A stretch of DNA of 64,000 nt from Earliella scabrosa (taxonomy: Eukaryota; Basidiomycota; Agaricomycetes; Polyporales; Polyporaceae). Position 1 is the stretch's first letter; every line of letters begins with the position of its first letter. This document shows, piece by piece, positions 1 through 12,298 of the stretch. Position numbers and translations under genes: made by a program. The stretch is taken from the NCBI GenBank assembly GCA_022605405.1, contig JABYQQ010000014.1, forward strand, positions 496,001 to 560,000, given 5' to 3'. The notes under the pieces were generated by a model. It was given only the letters and a program-made list of their open reading frames with translations. It did not search any database and was not told the origin of the DNA.

Positions 1-1573
1 CACCGTGTCCCACCGCCGACGACCGCTGAGCAGCGTAGGTTGGATCGCGTGCACCCCGAGATACTATGTGCTCACATATCTCTTGCTTTCCGCGCGATAG
101 TGGAATGGGCAGATCTGCCCATCATCGACTTCTCCAACGCGACGACACCGGAGGGCCGCGCCAAGCTCGCGCCCCAGATGCACGACGCCATGCGCACGCA
201 TGGCTTCATGTACATCGTCAACCATGGCTTGACCCAAGCGCAGGTGCGTCGACCGTAGTGGGAGAGCCTGTTGGTGGATGCGCTGCTCACACCCTCACGG
301 ATCGTAGAACGACAGGATGTTCGACATCGCCGACGTGCCCTTCTCCCAGGTGCCGCTCGACGAGAAGCTCAAATACACGAGTGAGATCAAGGAGTCGGGC
401 TCGTATAGAGGATACAAGCTCCCACGGCTCTGGGTACGCGGACTGCACTGATCCCGGACGAGTGATACCGTCTCACGGGCTGCACACAGGAAATCGAGAA
501 GGGGGTACATGATCAGATCGAGCACTACCAATGTACGCATGCGTGGTTGGCCACACCAGAGATAGTTCCCGCTCATCGCGATGTCGCCTTATAGTCTTTG
601 AGCAGGAGAAGCACCCTGAGGCGCTGGATCCGTACCTCCCGGAGATTGGCGCATTCGCGGCGCACAACCACTACAACGTCCTCGTGCCGATTCTCAAGTT
701 CGTCGTGTCCTGTGTTTTCGTGTCATGCATTTCATGTGCACACGCAGGATGCTCGCGATCGGCATGGAACTGCCGGAAGACTCGTTCCTGAAGGTGCACG
801 GAGACTTCGAGCTGAATGGCTTTGGTACGTGTCCATGCCTCATGCTTTCATGTTCACCATTCATGATATCCCTGTCGCAGTGCGTTTCATGAAGTAGTAA
901 GCGGTTGCCACTTTCGTGCACTCCTCTGTCACAGGACCTCTATTAGCTGGCCTCGCTCTCAGGAGGAAGAGCTTAAAACGAAGAACGTGTGGCTGAAGGG
1001 ACACACAGGTGTGTAAGCTGAGCTGTCAGCGTCGTAGGGTCCGAGACTCACAGTTGCCCTATAGACATCGGAACGATCACGATCCTTTGGAGCCAGCCTA
1101 TATCCGCTCTCCAAGTGATGTCTCCTGACGGAAAATGGCGCTGGGTGCGGCACATCGACAACGCACTGGTCTGTACCTCTTCCTCCTCGTTCCTCGATGA
1201 ATTGAAGGAATAACTCACGCTGCGCATATAGGTCATCAACATCGGCGACTCGATGGAGATGCTCTCCGGCGGCTACTACAAGGCGACGATCCACCGCGTC
1301 ATCCAGCCGCCGGTGGACCAGCGCAACCTTGCGCGCGTCGGGATCTTCTACTTCACGATGGCACGAAACGACGCGAAGCTCGTCCCGTTCGACGACAGCC
1401 CTGCGCTGAAGAGGGAGGGCGTGAAGCGCAGGATTGACGACGAGCACGCGCCGACGATGCTCGAGTGGCGGCAGGGCATCATCAAGTCGTACGGCATGAC
1501 GCAACTCAAGAGGAGGAATGAGGTGATCGAGGAGGAGGTTGTGAACGGTATCGTCGTGAAGCACTACAACTAG
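1..1573 (+). CDS. 2OG-Fe(II) dioxygenase, isopenicillin N synthase-like, copy A (5' end outside window)
   Basis: Cytosolic-type 2-oxoglutarate/Fe(II) dioxygenase; substrate unknown. The window opens inside exon 1 (frame RVPPPTTAEQ), and the gene then has about eight short introns. The DIOX_N region reads WADLPIIDF and later GFMYIVNHGL. The catalytic half has GHTD, joined across an intron near 1010-1077, giving the HxD iron ligands, then ILWSQP and SMEMLSGGYY. The distal histidine is in TIHRVIQPP, and the arginine that would bind 2OG lies in ARVGIFYF. The protein ends VVKHYN. It is closest in wording to copies E and F (RFMK before the fifth junction, HTD, GDSMEM). No disabling change is seen. 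The start codon is upstream of base 1. The fold call is firm; the reaction is unknown. Confidence 0.85.
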
Positions 1574-1979
1574 ACCGCTCTAGCCTGTCACGATTGCCCC
1601 ACGCGATTATGCGGCTTACTTTCAAGATTTGCCCGACTGTTCAAGCGACGTCGCATGATCTCCACAGGTCGGAGCTGTCGTTATCCTACAATTGATCTAA
1701 CGCCGTAACATGTTGCAGTCGCGAGAAGTGTATGTATGCGTGGCACGTTCAGGATCGCTCTATCCGTCGCACATGTGTGTGCAGTGCCTGTCGTACTACG
1801 AGCGTTCGGCATGGGTGTAGTTAATCATGGGACAGACGAGTGATGTGAACCTGAGGTGCGGACATGTAACGCCTCAGGCCTCAAGCCTGAGAGTCAGCGC
1901 ATTCCCTAATCAATGGCGACCACGCAATCGACCCGTCGCCAACCCCTCCGCCAACTCTATGCCAAGGTCGGTGTGTCTG
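1574..1979. other. intergenic, convergent 3' ends
   Basis: Lies between the 3' end of copy A (+) and the 3' end of the F-box gene (-). I see no open frame with coding character and no repeat. Confidence 0.5.
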
Positions 1980-3695
1980 TCAGAATGTGGACCACCGCGG
2001 CCAGAAGGGCAATATCTCCGCCGCGGATGCGCACTCTGGAGGGACCTTTCTCCGCCACCGGAGGTCTTCCGGTACTGAATATCCCCGATCCCTCGAGTAT
2101 AAAACTTGAAGGAGGCCCACAGCGTCGTGCAGACAGTTGAGCACGAACAGCTCCTCTAGAGAACGGGTCTGAGGAACGTCGACGAGTGTGAGCGCTAGCC
2201 GGGAGAGGGGATATCCTGCGTCGCGCCGGGATGTGACAAGAGCCAGGATGGGTGTCAAGTGGTGCACGGAGGTCGTTTGCAGAGATAATACACGTAGTCG
2301 GGGACACGGCGTGCTCCCATCTCTCGACGGAGCTAGGGAGCGTAGTTCTGCCTTGGCTTTGAACAGTTGGATGATGAGCACTTCGATCGTAGGGAGGGCG
2401 TGAAGGATTGCACATGGAGAACGGCCAAGAGAGTTGACCATTCTAGTGGGAAGGTGAACAAAGTTGATGTCACCGAAGAGGCTGCACCTTGCGAGGGCGT
2501 CGGCAACTTGCCCGTGCAACTCATCTCTACTAGTCGATTTGCCAGGGTAGGCAAGCACGTCAAGGCGCACCTGGATGCCTTGGGAGCCCACGAGAATGAA
2601 GGTTACGCAGTTCATGGGAATGCGATCCTTCTGGAGGTTCGTTTTGCGATCCGCAACCAGCATTGCTGTCGGGCGATGCTGCGTCATCCCTCCCACTAGA
2701 GTATCGGCAATATGCGCCAAATATGGCGGAGGCACGGGGGATATATAGATGAGGCATTCGGGCGGTAGGAGGAGATGAGAGAGGACTGTGATGATAAAGT
2801 CTGCGCTGCTACGGCTCGACCCGGTGATTGATAGCTTGCGGAGCTTCCGTAATGCCACTTTCGTCTTCGGAATTGGTGTATGCGGCGGCTCATCACCACA
2901 ATACAGGCCTCTTATATAAAGACATTGTAGTGACGGGCACGCATCAAGGAAGTGGAGGAGGTCTGCCAAGTCGAACAGTACAGACAGGAACTGGTTATAG
3001 GTGCTCGGACCGTTATCGATTATGAGATGGGTCAGAGAATTGAAGCCATTGGAGGGAATGATGCGGCAGCGTATGAGCTGCAATGAGATGAGCCGGGGAG
3101 CATGGTGGGCGAATAGGGGAAGGGTGGGGGCGGTCTTCGAGTTCAAATCCTGGAGGTGACATACACGTAGATGATCGGCAGGGAAGGACACGAGCGACGG
3201 CACCAACGAGTCATCCGGCTCGGAGGTAGTTTTGATGCTGAAGCCACGTATTCGGTGTCCTGATGTCTCGAGCAGTTGACGAGTCTGATTGCATGGGATG
3301 CCGGTTCGGATATGAACGTAGAGCGGACCAGTCAGATTGCGATGGAGATAATGCGTATAGTCGGGCGGGCGGGTTACCGCTGGCTCAGAGTCATCGTCTT
3401 CGTCCTCGCAGACGGTATGAAAGTCCTCAACCTCTGACCAGAACCTTGACTCGTGGAGCAGGATTTCTCGCCAGGCGTGGCAAACCTCCGTTAGGGGGAC
3501 GATATGTCTCACAGGGCCGATGCCCGTGGTGTCCCATATAGGAGCGATGGCTTGGCTTTTTCTGCCTGTCCCTCTGTCTGGAACAAGGGTGAAAATGAGG
3601 GAGAGGATTTCTTCGGGGAGACGGTGTATTGGTCTCAGGGAATTGGTGATAGTCCTGATACGGGATAGCGCCCTGACGAGGATCTTGTCTAGCAC
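1980..3695 (-). CDS. F-box-like protein
   Basis: A single uninterrupted frame of 571 residues. Near residues 22-75 is an F-box-like helix set: IHRLPEEILSLIFTL, then EVCHAWREILLHESRFW, the usual 'C..W..I....LW' pattern. The rest is leucine-rich with irregular LRR-like stretches such as LRVCHLQDL and LRKLRKLSI. In basidiomycetes such proteins are very numerous and are presumed substrate adaptors of SCF ubiquitin ligases. The target cannot be read from sequence. It sits on the opposite strand between oxygenase copies A and B and probably has no direct part in their pathway. Absence of introns is unusual for this window but common for this family. Confidence 0.8.
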   Translation of the reverse strand: MLDKILVRALSRIRTITNSLRPIHRLPEEILSLIFTLVPDRGTGRKSQAIAPIWDTTGIGPVRHIVPLTEVCHAWREILLHESRFWSEVEDFHTVCEDEDDDSEPAVTRPPDYTHYLHRNLTGPLYVHIRTGIPCNQTRQLLETSGHRIRGFSIKTTSEPDDSLVPSLVSFPADHLRVCHLQDLNSKTAPTLPLFAHHAPRLISLQLIRCRIIPSNGFNSLTHLIIDNGPSTYNQFLSVLFDLADLLHFLDACPSLQCLYIRGLYCGDEPPHTPIPKTKVALRKLRKLSITGSSRSSADFIITVLSHLLLPPECLIYISPVPPPYLAHIADTLVGGMTQHRPTAMLVADRKTNLQKDRIPMNCVTFILVGSQGIQVRLDVLAYPGKSTSRDELHGQVADALARCSLFGDINFVHLPTRMVNSLGRSPCAILHALPTIEVLIIQLFKAKAELRSLAPSRDGSTPCPRLRVLSLQTTSVHHLTPILALVTSRRDAGYPLSRLALTLVDVPQTRSLEELFVLNCLHDAVGLLQVLYSRDRGYSVPEDLRWRRKVPPECASAAEILPFWPRWSTF

Positions 3696-4290
3696 TGGAA
3701 GCTACGAGGTACATCAGAGAAGATTCTCAACGCACACCAGAAGTTGTGGCCGTTATTACCTCTTCCAAACCTTTCAGCCTGGCACGATCGGGTCTTACGT
3801 TAGCGATACTGGGGAGTTTTGACTAGGAGGTAAAGACATACGACGCGACATCCTTTCCAAGGATATCCAATCTGTCAACGAGCTGGGTGATACTTTCTAT
3901 GACGTTCGCAAGTAGTTGCTTATCCATAGTCCTGATGATGCGAGGATGAGTTAAGATAGTTGAAAAACTTCAAGTCGCTAGACGATCGAGGCTCGGTAAG
4001 GCTCCGCGGCCCGCCGGTGTTTCCGGGCCGAAACTGACCCCTAGCAACCTCAACTCGATGTCTCAGATAGCGCATGAGCTCCGTATTGGTTGGTCTGTCT
4101 GCAGTATGGTGTGGTATGCTGCTAGGGGGTTGAGCGCTGAGCTTCAGAGTCTCACTGGACCCAGGGAAGCAGAAAGCTTATCTAGCGTTTCGCATGACGT
4201 ACTTACTATACCGTTTGACGCCGAGTCCCTCGCGAGTCATGGAAAACTGTCATTGTCTGGTGACATCGTGCTAGCTAGCGTAGTTCGCGG
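3696..4290. other. intergenic / upstream region of copy B
   Basis: An open stretch from 4058 runs in frame into the donor at about 4317 that leads to the first recognisable exon of copy B. It could be a replaced or extended N-terminus, but it resembles none of the sister first exons. The GC-rich inverted patch near 4000-4035 (gcggcccgccgg, ccgggcc) is of the kind left by small transposons. Confidence 0.3.
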
Positions 4291-5836
4291 GATGGAAGCA
4301 AAGTTATCTGCAGCAGGTTAGTGAGTCATGATCAATTGGCGAGTTGGTATACTTACCCAAACGGAGTGCACAGTGCAGTGGGCTGACCTTTGTGTTGTCG
4401 ATTTCTCGGATGTGGATCAGCCCGAGGGACTCTCTGCCCTGATGCCAGTAGTGCGGGATGCAATGCATACGGATGGCTTTATATGCATTGTCAACCAAGG
4501 GTACACGCTGGAACAGGTAGGTGAAGCGAGCCGATCGGACTGGGTTGTGCCAGCTGACGCGTCCTCATAGAACAAGCGCATCTTTCAGATCGCCGATATA
4601 CCATTCTCTGCAGTGTCAGACGAGGAGAAGGCCCGATACTTAGCTGAACCTAGGGAGCAAGGTTTTTGGTCGGGATACAAGACGCGTCGCTTCTTTGTAT
4701 GTCGCGCTGTCTCGGTATGTACGGTTCTCCTGCTCATGTACCTTTCAGCACGTCGACAACGGGGTTTACGATCGAGTCGAACACTACAGTGGTAGGTAGC
4801 TTCGAGAGCTGCTCCGCTGTTCTATCTCACCGTGAACTCTCGCAGCCCACCACATAGTCGACAGTCAGGCACACCCCGGCCCGTTGCGACCCCTCCTACA
4901 CGAGGTACACGCGTTCAATAGGTTCAATCACTACAGGATACTCTTCCCTATACTACGGTGAGTTTATTTCTACTTCGTGACGGCAGTCACTGTTGCTGAC
5001 AGATCTATTATGAGGCTTCTAGCAATGGGACTACAACTTCCGGAAGATACGTTCGTCAAGTTGCATAGCTTCCATTGCACATCGAGCAAAACATGGGGTA
5101 TCGTCTCCTCCTGGTAGTGAATCGCGATATACAGTCTAACTATCTATATAACAGTGCGATTTCAGAAATAGTCCGTGAAAAACCGCGACCCGCCTGTGTA
5201 TGAGCTCATGTATATGCAGCTTCCCGTACTCCCCCGAGGACGAACAGAAGGTCAACGATGTGTGGCTGAAAGGTCATACTGGTATGTATAGCTCTGTAGG
5301 CTTGAAACATGCTGACCCATCGCTGTACATAGATTCCACGAGTGTCTCTATACTATGGAGCCAGCCAGTCCCCGGGCTGCAGGTGAAGTCCCGCGAAGGA
5401 GAGTGGCGTTGGGTGCGTCACATCGAGAACGGTGTGGTAAGTACTCTACGCCCTCAATCTCCGTCGTGCTCATATATCAACCCAGATTGTGAATATTGGG
5501 GACGCTATGGAAATGCTATCTGGAGGATACTACAAGGCCGCTATCCATCGGGTTGTGCAGCCGCCTCCTGATCCCGTCTGGAGAGGCCTCCCGCGTCTCT
5601 GCGTCTTCTACTTCGTGCAGACGGACGATGATGTCAAGCTCGTGCCTTGTGCCTCGAGCCCGGTCTTGCAGCGCGTCGGCATTGTACGACGATTCCCAGA
5701 CGAAGACGCCCCAACGATGGCGCAGTGGCAGAAGGCGCGCCTTGTGACCTACGGCACGGACAAGCTGCCGAAGAATGCCGATGGTGACGAGGACGAAGAG
5801 GTCATGAAGGGAGTCTTCGCTACCGTCTACAACTAA
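4291..5836 (+). CDS. 2OG-Fe(II) dioxygenase, copy B (divergent N-terminus)
   Basis: Same exon order as copy A, but more diverged. The first recognisable family exon begins after acceptor cacag at about 4372 (QWADLCVVDFSDV). The upstream exon is unlike the P-rich first exon of the sister genes; the best splice-compatible start is MEAKLSAA at 4291. The usual VNHG is VNQG here. The catalytic half is complete: GHT joined across the intron to DSTSVSILWSQP (HxD), MEMLSGGYY, AIHRVVQPP, RVSASS-type shadows in the other frame only, and the end VFATVYN. The intron before the FPYSPEDEQ exon uses donor gtccgt. Likely a functional oxygenase with altered start, or an early pseudogene; I favour functional because the frame is open through every exon. 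Confidence 0.7.
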
Positions 5837-6186
5837 ATGGCTGGATTGGGTTCTTGTAAGGCACATGGGTTGCAATTCACGCTCGCGCTGTCACGGTTGG
5901 GCTGCGCAGGAAGGGTGTGGTGCAGGAGCCGCAGCGCGGACCTACTCCACAGCCGAGCGACGCTCCAAAATAAGTGAGCCCTGGATTTTCTATCACTATA
6001 CAATAGCTCAAAGTTCATCTCTTGATAGGCTTGTGACCCGCCGACCGAGTATAATTTTGCACAGCTCACTTCCATTGCGTGGATATTCCCAGCCAGACTC
6101 ATAATAAATGCCGGGGAGTCGCTCTTTCATGCCTCCTCATCTGACACCCGACTGATTCCCTCTCCCACCTTTATTTCGACGTTCCT

Positions 6187-7816
6187 ATGCCAGTTCCATC
6201 TCTACCAGCTGCACCGCGCTATGTTCCACCTCCTCAAACACAAGAGAAATGTTCGTGAACGTTCACAGGATAGCTTCTGGCCTATCTCAATCTGATCATA
6301 ACGCAGTGAACTGGGCAGAGCTGCCGATTGTGGATCTGTCAAAAGCCCAAAGTCCAGAAGGACTGGCGGAGCTGGTACCTCTCGTGCGGGACGCGATGCA
6401 CACTCGTGGGTTCATGTACGTCGTGAACCATGGTCTGAGCCAAGCCGAAGTACGTCCTCCCTCTTGATCAGTCAGTCCATGCATGCTTACGAAGATGCAC
6501 GATGTCCAGAACGATCGCATGTTTGATATCGCGAACGTCCCACTTACTCAAGTACCTCAGGAAGAGAGGATGCACTACCTAACGAAGGCGCGCGAGGTCG
6601 GATATTTCCGGGGGTACAAGATGCCCAAGTACTTCGTACGTCGCCCTTCCCAGCTCTTAGACCCAGAGCATGGGCTCACTGGTTCTTGGTACTCACAGCA
6701 CATCGACAACGGCGTCCGTGACCAGATCGAGAATTACAGTGGTGCGTTTCAGTCTGGGGCCTCATCGATCTTATTACTCGTTCAATCTCCTCACTATGAG
6801 CCGCAGTACACTTCTTCCCCGATATGCAGGAGCATCCAAACGCGCTCCATCCATTTATTTCTGAGATCGCCGAGTTCTGCAGGTACAGTCATTGCAAGAT
6901 TCTGTATCCGATCCTCAGGTACGTCAAGCATGCGGTGGACTGCCGACTTCTCATGGAACTTCGTAGGATTCTTGCGAGGGGCTTGGAGCTACCTGAGGAT
7001 ACGTTCTTGAAGATGCATACCTTCGATGGTGATGCAAGCAAGTCGTTTTGTAAGTCCCTTTCTCGCACGTTCTCTATCCGAATGCATTGCTGACGAACCA
7101 ATCTATCAGTACGCTTCCAGAAATAGTGAAGTCCCCTGCTGCCTGGTGTACCCGACTCCATTTCACGAGGCGTGTTTTTTCAGTCACCCATACTCGGCGG
7201 AGGACAGCAAGCAGGCAAATGATGTCTGGCTCAAGGGACACGTCGGTAAGCCTATCCTAATCTGTCGAGCTCGGAGCATTGCATACGGAGAATTATAACT
7301 CTCCTCTTCAGACTACACGTCCATCTCGATTCTCTGGAGCCAGCCCATTTCTGCGCTTCAGATCAAGTCTCCAGACGGCGAATGGCGTTGGGTCCGCCAC
7401 GTGGAGAATGCGTTGGTGCGTAACTCTCCCACTCATGATGACTGGTGCTGAAACACTCGTTCCCACCGCAGGTCGTGAACATCGGAGATGCGATGGAGAT
7501 GCTCAGTGGTGGATACTACAAAGCCGCCATCCATCGCGTCGTTCAGCCGCCTGCCGATCAGCGCAACATCGCACGTCTCAACGTCTTCTATTTTGTCAGC
7601 GCGGATGATAGCGTGAAGCTTGCGCCGCTTGCAGATAGTCCGGTCCTCAAGCGAGTTGGAATCGCGGACAAGCACCCAGGAGTGGAGGCTCCGACTATGA
7701 TGGAGTGGCGAATTGCGCGCACGAAGGCGTACGGTGTTGCGCAACTTGAGAAAGGGGAGGACGGAACAGAGCGGGAAGAGATTCTCAGGGGCGTATTCAC
7801 AACGCACTACAGCTAA
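6187..7816 (+). CDS. 2OG-Fe(II) dioxygenase, copy C
   Basis: Complete copy. The start MPVPSLPAAPRYVPPP at 6187 fits the first exon of the sister genes; the exon ends QTQEK at about 6250, and the DIOX_N exon resumes with NWAELPIVDLSKAQ. The VNHGL motif is intact. The HxD pair is HVD (GHV before the intron, DYTSISILWSQP after it). Later come AMEMLSGGYY, AIHRVVQPPADQRN and ARLNVFYF, and the protein ends VFTTHYS. Copies C and D share HVD, VRFQK and GDAMEM and are the closest pair, so they probably arose by a recent tandem duplication. Length (about 350 residues) is normal for the family. Substrate unknown. Confidence 0.85.
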
Positions 7817-8176
7817 AGGCTGTCAGGCGCTGCGTAAGGCCGTGATCAAGAGCCTTCACCCCACATTGTAGCGTCGTTGTCACGATCTCGAAATAATGTC
7901 ATAGTTGGTAGGCTCAAGGCGAGGCCGGCCCCATGCCAGGGACAAAGGCGTGAGGAATTTTAGGTCTCCCCACAATCTATAAATGAAGTGTATAGACTCA
8001 GACTCAAGGTTCATAGGTACAGCTTCTCATCGGCTTCAGAGACAAGACAAACTTGGTACTTCACACCCAGCGAGACACGGTAATGATCCATGCCGCTATC
8101 AGCTGACAACGCGGAGTCTTCGACATAATCCACTCCATTTTCGGATGCTTCACAGCATCTAACCTTCATCGTGACG

Positions 8177-8184
8177 TTTATATA
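8177..8184 (+). promoter_or_regulatory. TATA box of copy D
   Basis: The sequence tttatata lies about 75 bases before the start codon of copy D. Comparable elements precede copy E (gtataaga near 18791), copy F (ttataata near 27864) and the 11.0 kb gene (gtataaata near 10946). Confidence 0.5.
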
Positions 8185-8256
8185 GCTCTATAGCCATGTT
8201 CCACACGCGAGATTCTTCTCTATCCTGGGGGAAATTCCGACACTTACTCTGCTAAT

Positions 8257-9872
8257 ATGCCAGTTTCATCAATTCCCTTCGCTCCACGATACGTTGCGCC
8301 ACCGCAAACGCAAGACAAATGTATGTGTCTCCTCGGACTGCACGACTGAGTGGCTGACGGAGTCCCGGAGCAGTGCAATGGGCCGACCTACCTATTGTAG
8401 ACCTACCTCGGGCCGAAACTCCTGAAGGCCGCGCTGAGCTGGTCCCCCTCGTGCGAGACACCATGCACACTCGCGGATTCATGTATGTGATAAATCACGG
8501 GCTTACCCAAGCTCAAGTATGCGCATGTTCGCTTCCTCACGACGCAGACGTCTGACGTTATTCAGAACGACCGAATATACGATATCGCGGACGTTCCGTT
8601 CACTCAGGTACCTCAGCAAGAGAAACAGCAGTATGCCACCAAGGCTCGGGAAGTCGGGTACTTCCGGGGCTATAAGCTGCCTAAGTACTACGTGAGTTGC
8701 AGTCACAGTCTCACTACTGGGGCTAATAGTTGTCTCATGAACAGCATATCGACAATGGAGTCCACGACCAAATTGAGAACTACACCTGTACGAGGGTGAT
8801 GTTCACGCACTGCTTCCTAGATGACTGATGTCATTTGTAGCTCACTTCTTCCCTGACACTCACGCGCATCCCATTGCGCTCCGTCCATTCGTCCCAGAGA
8901 TGATTGCTTTCAGTAAATACAATCACCAAAAGGTTCTGTATCCCATACTGAGGTGAGTCTGACCATAACATCTCGAGCGCTGAAATGGGGACACCAATGT
9001 GCCTTCAAACAGAATCCTTGCTCAGGGACTGGAACTTCCTGAAGATACGTTCACTAAGATGCATACCTTTCACCCGGATGCCAGCAAGACATGGTGTGCG
9101 TATTATTATTTATATGCCTAGATTCAAATATCCGCTCAACAGTAGGCTCAAATATTCTAGTGCGGTTCCAGAAATAGTACGGAATTACTCAGGATACATA
9201 TGTACGAGTCTAATGGGATCACCGTAGCCACCCATATTCCGAAGAAGATGGCAAGCAGGCAAATGACGTTTGGTTAAAAGGTCACGTCGGTAAGAGTTGA
9301 AGCCTCCCTACGCGACTCCCATTATGGCTCACTGACGGGTGTGTGAATATTGGTCAGACTACACAACGATCACAATCCTTTGGAGCCAGCCCATTTCCGC
9401 TCTTCAACTCAAGTCACCAGAAGGCGAGTGGCGTTGGGTGCGTCACATGGAAAATGCATTGGTGCGTACTCGAGGCGTACTGATTACATGTTTCTGGAGT
9501 CCATGAATACTCAGATACGGCATCCAGATTGTGAACATCGGAGATGCAATGGAAATGCTCAGCGGTGGCTACTACAAAGCTGCAATCCATCGCGTCGTCC
9601 AGCCTCCGGCCGATCAGCGAAACGTCGCACGCCTCAATGTGATCTACTTCGTCTTTCCCAATGACGACGTCAAACTCGCGCCGCTAGTGGATAGCCCCCT
9701 GCTCAAGCGCGTCGGAGTCTTGAGAAAGAATCCCGATGGGAAGATCCCAACAATGATGGAATGGCGGAGTGCCCGTACCAAGGCGTATGGAGTTGCGCGG
9801 CTTGAGAAAAAAGACGACGGGACAGAGCGCGAGGAAATTCTGGAGGGAGTATTCACGACTCATTACAACTGA
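8257..9872 (+). CDS. 2OG-Fe(II) dioxygenase, copy D
   Basis: Complete copy starting MPVSSIPFAPRYVAPP, with first intron gtatgtg just after QDK. DIOX_N is intact (QWADLPIVDLPRAE, GFMYVINHGL). The catalytic core has GHV joined to DYTTITILWSQP for the HxD ligands, AMEMLSGGYY, AIHRVVQPPADQRN and ARLNVIYF, and the protein ends VFTTHYN. Nearly the same intron positions as copy C. No stop or frameshift is seen in the exons. The C-D tandem spacing is about 440 bases, leaving room for one promoter. Product and substrate are unknown. The preceding copies and the decarboxylase and aldehyde dehydrogenases downstream suggest a shared pathway (inference). Confidence 0.85.
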
Positions 9873-11017
9873 TGTGCTACTAGCTCTTGCTCTCACAAAG
9901 TGCTGTTATATGTACCTTTGACCCCACAATGCATGATGGACGTCAGAATAAGAGCTCAAAATGACTGACCTCCCAATTCAATCTGCATCTTGCTTCATCC
10001 CTCTAGACTCACTATATCCCGATGGTGGCGAGGCCGGCGCTGGCGAGAGCGTAGGGTCGTGTGCAGCTTGGATAGGGATAGGTTTCAGCGTAAGTAGTAT
10101 GAGTAGCTACCAGAAATACTGGTATGATTCGAAGCACAATGAATGGCATGAATGTAACGTCGTGGTTGCGTGGAAGCGCAACTTGACAGAATGATGGCTT
10201 GTGGATGGGCGTCATCGGGAGACCGGGCCGAGCATCGCCTCACCAGATATGGTATCTCTAGCGCCCTAATCAGTCGCAGTTTCATCCGAATCCCATCGAT
10301 CTCCCCGGTACTCCTATGGTTCTCAGACGGTACAGATACACTGATACCCCGCATGTACTACCAATGGACACTACACTACAGCACGGACTGACTAGCATCA
10401 TAAGGGATTGCTAGCACTCGACCGCAGGCCCAGCTTAAGTCAACTCACCGATCTCCCGACAATGAATTCCATTCAACAAGTTGCTTCACCTACGAACCAT
10501 ATTGAGACGATGGGCTGCGCAAAGCTCATACACACGCCATAGGATTGACTGAATACAATGAATACATTGGTCACGGCATGTTCCCCACGCGGCCTGGCTT
10601 ATCCGACACGACGAAGGGCAAAATTATGACGGCTTCGGTACGCTCTACGTCTCGTTGCCTTCTATTATATTGTACATACATCGTAAATGTGCCTGATGCC
10701 AGTGCCTAATACTCATACCCATAGCGCCTGCGGTCTTCAACTCCCCGCCCATACTGTATACCCAGTTCCGCAGCATACAAGACGAACATGCATGTCGGCA
10801 TATTATGTGCGTCTGTGAACTGCGTTGTAACGTATCCCTGTCTTGGCACTGGTGTAACGCTTCATTGCACGCAATACCACTGGCTGGTCTGCTTTGTATC
10901 ACGTACGGGTGTTCAACAGTTTGGCTAATTATGCGCGACGGTGGCAGTATAAATATGGTTCGACTTGTAGTATGACATCTTTGTGCTGCACTCGACTTCC
11001 CTCTCTCGCTTTCTGCA
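9873..11017. other. intergenic
   Basis: No convincing gene. A TATA-like gtataaata near 10946-10955 sits about 65 bases before the start of the next gene. Confidence 0.5.
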
Positions 11018-11753
11018 ATGAAGTCTACTACTGCCTTGTTTGTTGCTGCCAGCATTTTGGCTAGTCGTGCCTCCCTTGTGCATATTGACGTCGATACACC
11101 GTGCGTAGTGACCTTACGCATCCCGATCCTCACTGTTGACCAGAAGTCATAGGACCCAAGCCGTTCAGTGTATTCCCCTCAACGTCACCTGGACTGGAGG
11201 CGTTGGTTAGTACGGCTTGCAGAACAGACCGTGTGAGAGCTGACATTTTCTACAGGTCCGTGGAGAGTAGTAAGTTGTCAATGACGCTTCCGACCTTTGG
11301 ATGGGACCGTGTTCTGATACGCCTCGCATCGTCCTTCTGCCTACGATCTTTGTTCCGGTCTACAGAAGTATGTCCTCCTGAGTCCTGCAGCTCCTCCCTG
11401 TTATTTACTGACATTGCCGGATCAGCTATCAGGACGTCACCCTCGGAGGGTGTGAGGTTCACGAGATCTTCTACGCTGCCGGCCCAGGCTTCCCATGGAA
11501 GACCAATGTCCAAGGCGGTACGCCGATATCCTCCGGGTCTATCCTCGTCCGCTCTGACTGATATGTGTGCCAGGTCACTCCGCACTCATCATTGTCACAG
11601 ACTCGCAGGGCAATGTGGGGACGTCCGAGCCATTTGAGATTGCCCCTAACTGTGAGTGATGACTGTTCCACTTCCGGCGGTATTGCGAAAGGTTCTAAAT
11701 TATCCCTTGCTGGTCTTCGATGTGCAGCTGATTTCGGATGTTTCTTCACTTGA
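11018..11753 (+). CDS. small secreted protein
   Basis: Starts MKSTTALFVAASILASRASL, a signal peptide with likely cleavage after A-S-R-A. Five introns join exons reading QAVQCIPLNVTWTGGVGPW, YQDVTLGGCEV, IFYAAGPGFPWKTNVQGG, HSALIIVTDSQGNVG, and a last exon ending SDFGCFFT. The C-x-P-hydrophobic-N-x-TW-x-GG motif recurs in the membrane protein at 15.8-17.1 kb (QCNPVNLTWSGGAPPY), so the two share an extracellular domain. This kind of short beta-rich domain is common in secreted basidiomycete proteins of unknown function. The third exon join (near 11270-11430) is the least certain. Confidence 0.65.
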
Positions 11754-12298
11754 GATTATCCTGGCTCAATACTTACAGTTCTTGCGTGGTAGAGAGCACA
11801 GTATGCATACATATTTCTATAAGGTCAACATCGTTCAATCTCCGATTGCTTCCGTGCCACAGCGTGATCTATCATATCCGCCTCCAGATAGAGTTCAGAC
11901 TACCCATCATGCGCTCGTCCACTGTGGTGCTTGTTGAGTCGCCGTAGTACTGCAAAGCTTACGATATTCTGTCCTCTGACCGACAGTCCTGTTAGAACCC
12001 TGTTCATATGTCTTCAGACTTCAGACTGTCTGTAGCACCGGATCATGGATGCTAAAACGTGGGAGACAACAATGTACCATGATGTATGTCAAGAATGTGG
12101 CATCAGACTCCCGCTTCCAGTATTCTGCCGTAGAGTCGCCCGTGTCGGGTTCAAGCCCTCAGGCCTCCATTCTCAGTCCACCAAACCCTCAACATACACA
12201 TACTCCGTCTCGCGCCGATTCATCACAGTTTCCGAGCAGTGCGAATGTTTGATCCCCCAGATCACCCCCAAAAAGCCGACAATCTGTCCCAGAATATG

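Noticed and set aside
1957..3541. Several ORFs on both strands inside the F-box gene
   Set aside because: The 571-codon minus frame with an F-box explains the whole interval.
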